Source: JACKII01 sp965222315 (GTDB lineage: Bacteria > Pseudomonadota > Alphaproteobacteria > Bin95). From it: a stretch of DNA of 64,000 nt. Positions 59,647 through 64,000 of the stretch are shown in pieces. A program made the position numbers and the translations under genes. The notes under the pieces are model-generated. The model was not told where the DNA came from. It was given only the letters and a program-made list of their open reading frames with translations, and ran no database searches. The DNA is taken from assembly GCA_965222315.1 (NCBI GenBank), contig OZ244951.1, positions 1,922,001 to 1,986,000 of the forward strand, written 5' to 3'. Positions within the stretch are counted from its first letter, which is position 1. Each line of letters opens with the position of its first letter.

Positions 59647-62178
59647 ATGAGTTTTGCCGTCTTCGGATCTCTATTGCTGATCGGTCTGCTGGCAGCGGGG
59701 GCGATTGCCGTGCCGCTTGCCCGGCGGATCGGCATGCCCTTGCCGGTGCTTCTGGCTGCCCTGGGCCTGGCGGTCGGCACGGTCAGCCTGGTCTATGGCG
59801 TGAAAATCGCCGAGCCGCTGGGTTTCTCGGATCGCCTGTTCGTCGAGCGGCTGGCGCTGGATACCAACGGGCTGCTGTACTTCTTCCTGCCGCCCCTGCT
59901 GTTCGAGATGGCGATTGCGGTTAACACGCGGCGTCTGGTCCAGGATGCGGCGGCTGTCCTCGTTATGGCCATCCTGGCCGTAGTCGCCGCAACGGCCATC
60001 GTCGGCGTGTCGCTGTCTGTCGTATCCCATTTGGGGCTCGCGGTTTGCCTGCTGCTGGGCGCGGCCGTTGCGACCACGGACCCGGGCGCCGTCATCGCGA
60101 CCTTCCGGGAGATCGGTGCGCCACGGCGGTTGCTGGTTATTTTGGAGGGGGAGAGCCTGCTGAATGATGCGGCGGCGATTGCGATCTTCGGCCTGCTCAT
60201 CGGCATTTTGAGCAAGGAGATTGCGCCGTCGCTTTCGGGGTTGTTTGTCGATTTTCTCTACAGCTTCGGCGCCGGCGCGGCTGTCGGCCTGGCGGTCGCG
60301 GCCGTTGCGGGCTGGATCTACCCGCTGTTTGCGCGCTCCACGGTTGCGGAGGTCTCCATTACGGTCGTTGTGGCCTATGGCTCGTTTCTGGCGGCGGAGC
60401 AGGCATTCGGCGGGTCGGGCGTCGTCGCGGTGGTGTTTGCGGGCCTTGCCACCGGTTCGTCCGGTTTTCTGCGCATGGGCCCCGGGAATTGGCAGACGGT
60501 GCGCACGATCTGGGCGCAGATCGGCTTTTGGTCCAACACGGCCATTATGATCCTGGCAACCGCGCTGGTGCCTACCTTGCTGGCGGCGGCGGGCTGGCGC
60601 GTGCTGCCCTACACGCTGCTGGTCTATGCCGGCGCGATGGCGGCGCGCGCGATGATCCTGTTCGGGCTTCTGCCGTTGATGGCGCGGTTGGGATTGACGG
60701 AGCCGCTGTCGGCCCCGCAAGCGGGCTTGGTGCTATGGGGCGGCGTGCGGGGGTCGGTGACGCTGTTGCTTGCGATCTCCATCTCGCACCTGGAGGTGCT
60801 GGGCGAAGACGGGCCATTCCTTGCCAGTTTGGCGGCGGCCTACACGCTCGCGACGGTCTTTGTGAATGCCAGCACCCTGAGCGCGCTCACCCGGCTGTTG
60901 GGCCTGAACAGGCTGGCGCCAGCCGAACTGGCGCTGCGCGAGCGGATCATCGCCGGCACCATCGAGAGCGTGCGCGGCATGATGCGCGACTATGGCCGGG
61001 AGCGCGATTTCGAGCCCGAAGCGCTGAGCGCCGTTCAGCGCACGCTGGGCCAGCGGCGGCGGGAGATTGATGCGGCGGCGGATGAGCAGGCGGCGCTGCA
61101 ACGGATACCGTTCGGGGAGCGGTTGCGGCTGGGCCTGGCCATCATCTCCGGCCAGGAAATCCGCATGATCGGGCGGACCTTCGATGGCGGGGCGATCAGC
61201 CCGCAAACGGCGCGGACGCTGCGGGCGGATGCGGAACGCCTCGCCGATGCCGGGCGGAGCGGCGGCCGGGAGCGCTATGAGGAAGTGTTGAAAGGGCTGC
61301 TTCGGCCTCGCTGGCGCTACCGCGCCGGGGTGGCGGTACAGCGATGGCTCAGGGCTGACCGGGTGCTGCGCCGGGCGATTGAGGAAGACTTCATCCGGCT
61401 GCTGGAATGGGAGCGGTTGGTCCGGGAACTCAAGCGCTTTGCGGCGAACGAGATCGGCGCGATGATCGGGGTGGATGCTGCCCGGAACCTCGTCCAGTTG
61501 ATGGAGCGGCGGCATGCGGGCATCGAGACAGAGATCGAAGCCATTGCGGCGCAATACCCTGCCTATGCCATGCATGTGGAGGAAAACCTGATTGCGCGTG
61601 CGGCCTTGCGCCGTGAGCGGCAGCAATACCTGCGGCTACTGGACGATGGCGTGATCGAGCAGGAATTGTTCGACAATCTGAATTCGGAACTCGACGCTCT
61701 GAGCGCGGATTTGAGCAGGCCGCCGAGGCTCGACCTGACCCTGACGCCGCTGACCTTGCTGGAGCGGGTCCCGCTGTTCGCCGGTTTGGACCCGGCCCAG
61801 CGGCGCATCATTGCGAAAGCCTTGCGCACCCGCTTCACCACGCCGGGAGAGGTCATCTTAGAGACGGGTGCGCGTGGTACGGAGATGTTCTTTATCGCCT
61901 CCGGCGCGTTCGAAGTGGAGGAGGGGCCGCGGCGCACTAGGCTAGGCACCGGTGACTTTTTTGGGGAAGTGGCGCTTGTCTACCCCTTGCGCCGCCGCGG
62001 CAGCCGCGTGGTATCGCTGGGCTACTGCCGGGTGCTCGTGCTGCACCGCCGGGATTTCCAAAAGCTGGCTGGCCACGATCCCTCACTGGAGGAATTGATC
62101 AGGAAGGCCGCCGAGCAGCAGCTTGCCGTTGGATATGCCAAGCCGCCGCCCCTGGTGTTGCCGGGGGCGGCGGACTGA
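59647..62178 (+). CDS. CPA1 cation/proton antiporter with C-terminal cNMP-like domain
   Basis: 843-aa membrane protein. The N-terminal ~400 residues hold about 12 hydrophobic segments with the CPA1 signature ATTDPGAVIATFREIGAPRRLLVILEGESLLNDAAAIA. A long charged cytoplasmic region (430-700) follows. The C-terminus (about 705-825) is a cyclic-nucleotide-binding fold: LERVPLFAGLDPAQRRIIAKALRTRFTTPGEVILETGARGTEMFFIASG and GTGDFFGEVALVYPLRRRGSRVV. The phosphate cassette is FFGEVAL but the usual Arg-Thr/Ser-Ala is RRRGSRV, so ligand binding is uncertain. Na+/H+ or K+/H+ exchange is likely. Convergent with the next gene. Confidence 0.92.
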   Translation: MSFAVFGSLLLIGLLAAGAIAVPLARRIGMPLPVLLAALGLAVGTVSLVYGVKIAEPLGFSDRLFVERLALDTNGLLYFFLPPLLFEMAIAVNTRRLVQDAAAVLVMAILAVVAATAIVGVSLSVVSHLGLAVCLLLGAAVATTDPGAVIATFREIGAPRRLLVILEGESLLNDAAAIAIFGLLIGILSKEIAPSLSGLFVDFLYSFGAGAAVGLAVAAVAGWIYPLFARSTVAEVSITVVVAYGSFLAAEQAFGGSGVVAVVFAGLATGSSGFLRMGPGNWQTVRTIWAQIGFWSNTAIMILATALVPTLLAAAGWRVLPYTLLVYAGAMAARAMILFGLLPLMARLGLTEPLSAPQAGLVLWGGVRGSVTLLLAISISHLEVLGEDGPFLASLAAAYTLATVFVNASTLSALTRLLGLNRLAPAELALRERIIAGTIESVRGMMRDYGRERDFEPEALSAVQRTLGQRRREIDAAADEQAALQRIPFGERLRLGLAIISGQEIRMIGRTFDGGAISPQTARTLRADAERLADAGRSGGRERYEEVLKGLLRPRWRYRAGVAVQRWLRADRVLRRAIEEDFIRLLEWERLVRELKRFAANEIGAMIGVDAARNLVQLMERRHAGIETEIEAIAAQYPAYAMHVEENLIARAALRRERQQYLRLLDDGVIEQELFDNLNSELDALSADLSRPPRLDLTLTPLTLLERVPLFAGLDPAQRRIIAKALRTRFTTPGEVILETGARGTEMFFIASGAFEVEEGPRRTRLGTGDFFGEVALVYPLRRRGSRVVSLGYCRVLVLHRRDFQKLAGHDPSLEELIRKAAEQQLAVGYAKPPPLVLPGAAD

Positions 62179-62197
62179 ACGCTAAGGGCCAGATGTC

Positions 62198-63844
62198 CTA
62201 TATCCGGTTGGAAAAGGCGGTCTCCGCGCTGGTGATGAATTCCAGCAGGCAGGTATGCCCTTCCTCCGTCGCCCGCTTGGCGCGCAGGATGGCGTTGCCG
62301 ACGTCGGTGGGATCTTCCACCCGCTCGCTCCAGCCGCCTAAGTTTTTGGCCAGCGCGGCGTAGTTGCCGCCCAGGTCGCGGGCCTTGTGCTTCTCGTGGC
62401 TGAGTTGCATGTGCGGAATCTCGATCGCCATGGTCGAGTTGTTGAGGACGATGGTGCAGGAGGGGATGCCGCTGCGCACCGCCGTCTCGAAGTCGAGGCC
62501 GGTCATGCCGAAGGCCGCATCACCCATGAAGTTGACACAGAACTTGTCCGGCGCGGCCACTTTTGCCCCGATGGCTAGGCCGAGGCCGGTGCCGAGCTGG
62601 TGGGACTTGCCCCAGCCGATATAGGAGCGCGGCACGGTCGCCTTGTAGAAGGGCAGTATCTGGTCGCGCGGGCTGCCACTGTCGTGGGTGACGATCGCGT
62701 CTGCGGGGTCGATTACGCGCATGAACTCGTTGATGACGCGGTAGGGCGTCATCGGGGTTTCGCTGCTGGTGAGCTTCGCCTGCCATTCCGCGAGCCAGGG
62801 GTCGCGCAGGCTGGCGATCCGGTGCACCATGCCGCCATTGCCGGAGCCGTCGCGTTCCTTGCCTTTGAGTCGGTCGCGCACGCAGTCGATCAGGCCGCGC
62901 AGCACCAGCCGGGCGTCGCCCAGGATGCCGATCTCTGTGTTGTAGTTCTTGTTCAAATCCCGGGCGTCGTTGGTGGCGTGAATTACCTTGGCCGAGGCGG
63001 GCAAGGCCGGACTGGTGATCCGGTGGGGTGTCAGGCTCGCGCCGATGCCGAGGATCACGTCTGCCTCCGCCAGGATTGCCTTGCCATGGGCGGAGTAGAC
63101 GATGCCACCCGTACCCAGAGCGAGCGCGTGGTCTTCCGGGAAGGCGCTCTTGCCGTCGTTGGTGGTCATCACGGCGGCTTGCAGCAGTTCGGCCAGTTCC
63201 AGCAGTTCCTGGCTTGCCTGGGCATAAAGGACGCCCTGACCCGCCAGCAGCAGCGGCGTGCGGGCGGCCACCAGCATCTCCGCTGCCGCATCGATGTCGC
63301 GCGGATCGCCGGCGGAGCGCACACGCTTGACCACCTGATAGTCCGGCTCGCCGTCGAGTTCCTGCTTCACCACATCAACCGGCGTTTCCACCATGACCGG
63401 CCCCTGGCGGCCGTTCTTCAGGGCGTTGAAGGCGCGGCGCATGACGTTGCCGACCTCGCCCGGCAAGGTGATTTCCTCGACCTGCTTCGTTACCGAGTCA
63501 TAGGTGCGGGTGGACTTGAACATGGGGTAGACCTGGGACATGTCCCGGCCATGGCCGAGCGGCAGCAGCAGCAGTGGCACGGAGTCGGAGTAGGCGGACG
63601 CGATGCCCGGAAAGGCGTTCTCCGCCCCCGGCCCGTACTGCATGGCGAACACGGCGGGCGGCTTGCCGTTGGCGACGCGGGCATAGCCGCTGGCCATGTC
63701 GACGCCGACCCTCTCCTGCCGGCAGATGATCGGGCGGAGGCCCGCGCCGACGGCGGCCTCGATAATGGGCGTGGTCGGGAAGCAGAACATGGTGTCCATG
63801 CCTTCCTTCCGCAGGATCTGGGCCATGGCTTCCATGACGAGCAT
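62198..63844 (-). CDS. Thiamine-pyrophosphate enzyme, acetolactate-synthase-like
   Basis: 548-aa protein with three domains: N-terminal Pyr domain with the catalytic Glu in CRQERVGVDMASGYARV (about residue 44), central domain (180-340), and C-terminal PP domain with NFMGDAAFGMTGLDFETAV and LNNSTMAIE (GDA...NN TPP motif). It lacks the ilvB-specific context and has no ilvN. Benzoylformate decarboxylase, oxalyl-CoA decarboxylase and similar are alternatives; substrate unknown. AAGGAA precedes the ATG. Confidence 0.88.
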   Translation of the reverse strand: MLVMEAMAQILRKEGMDTMFCFPTTPIIEAAVGAGLRPIICRQERVGVDMASGYARVANGKPPAVFAMQYGPGAENAFPGIASAYSDSVPLLLLPLGHGRDMSQVYPMFKSTRTYDSVTKQVEEITLPGEVGNVMRRAFNALKNGRQGPVMVETPVDVVKQELDGEPDYQVVKRVRSAGDPRDIDAAAEMLVAARTPLLLAGQGVLYAQASQELLELAELLQAAVMTTNDGKSAFPEDHALALGTGGIVYSAHGKAILAEADVILGIGASLTPHRITSPALPASAKVIHATNDARDLNKNYNTEIGILGDARLVLRGLIDCVRDRLKGKERDGSGNGGMVHRIASLRDPWLAEWQAKLTSSETPMTPYRVINEFMRVIDPADAIVTHDSGSPRDQILPFYKATVPRSYIGWGKSHQLGTGLGLAIGAKVAAPDKFCVNFMGDAAFGMTGLDFETAVRSGIPSCTIVLNNSTMAIEIPHMQLSHEKHKARDLGGNYAALAKNLGGWSERVEDPTDVGNAILRAKRATEEGHTCLLEFITSAETAFSNRI

Positions 63845-63977
63845 TGGGCGGTTCCTTATTTTCGGTTTGGGCGGCGGACACTATCGGTAGATGCCGCTCT
63901 TGGCGGCAAGCCTAGCGTGGGGTAATGGGTCAGTCGACACCGGTTTGCCTATGGATATGCGCTGGTGAGGAGGCCCG

Positions 63978-64000
63978 ATGCCGAGACCTCGCACCTCTAC
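63978..64000 (+). CDS. Possible gene start cut by window edge
   Basis: ATG 63978 follows GAGGAGG by 4 nt and stays open to the end of the window (MPRPRTS). It is divergent from the TPP-enzyme gene, where a regulator would be a common neighbour. Only seven codons are visible. Confidence 0.3.

Overview
The window is a high-GC bacterial chromosome segment (about 60% GC by eye). It most probably comes from a free-living alphaproteobacterium. The pointers are an RpoH-type sigma-32, the aerobic cobaltochelatase subunits CobS and CobT, a J-domain protein of a type common in alphaproteobacteria, two exact CtrA-type boxes (TTAA-N7-TTAACC), and many acyl-CoA, SDR and hydantoinase genes typical of versatile heterotrophs. 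I cannot name a genus. There is no rRNA operon, CRISPR array, IS transposase or prophage.

Layout. 1-13.9 kb: 3' end of truA, an orphan PEP-CTERM-like surface protein, malonyl-CoA decarboxylase with a PrpE-type acyl-CoA synthetase, an SDR, then a plus-strand run of an NDH-SelD fusion, ferredoxin, tenA, mnmA, 5-formyl-THF cyclo-ligase and tRNA(CAT). A homocysteine S-methyltransferase diverges from a TetR regulator. 14-22.8 kb: a frameshifted J-domain gene, cobS-cobT, sixA, ppk1-ppx, rpoH. 22.9-31.6 kb: rluD, a PNPOx-like protein, an acyl-CoA ligase, an AT-richer gene for a probable secreted cysteine-protease effector, an Ldh-type oxidoreductase, a lipoprotein/M15-peptidase pair, a flavodoxin-fold reductase and a VOC protein, with repeat islands. 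31.7-41.1 kb: minus-strand catabolic genes (GST, two SDRs, MaoC-like, MR/MLE) and the coupled operon coaBC-dut-moeB-dsrE, then MmgE/PrpD. 41.1-52.6 kb: orphan terminator (possible sRNA), epoxide-hydrolase-like protein, ppk2, a 1589-aa RTX/FG-GAP protein, and hyuA/hyuB. 52.6-64 kb: a tandem RadC fusion, an HSL-type esterase, MmcQ/YjbR, a Baeyer-Villiger-like monooxygenase, a helically phased repeat array, a GMC oxidoreductase, a CPA1 antiporter with a cNMP-like domain, and a TPP enzyme.

How genes work together. Polyphosphate metabolism is well represented (ppk1, ppx, ppk2). SelD close to MnmA suggests selenophosphate feeds 2-selenouridine in tRNA. CoaBC, acyl-CoA synthetases, malonyl-CoA decarboxylase, MaoC-like and SDR proteins point to active acyl-CoA catabolism.

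Best candidates for new biology: (1) a single-chain fusion of two RadC/MPN proteins, the first without its metal ligands, preceded by a CtrA-type box; (2) a 525-aa protein with an injection-system-style leader and a C-terminal OTU/papain-like Cys-His domain; (3) eight TCTACA/TGTAGA hexamers phased at 11 and 10 bp between convergent genes; (4) two families of palindromic intergenic repeats, one of them abutting the selD start; (5) an intrinsic terminator with no gene in front of it.
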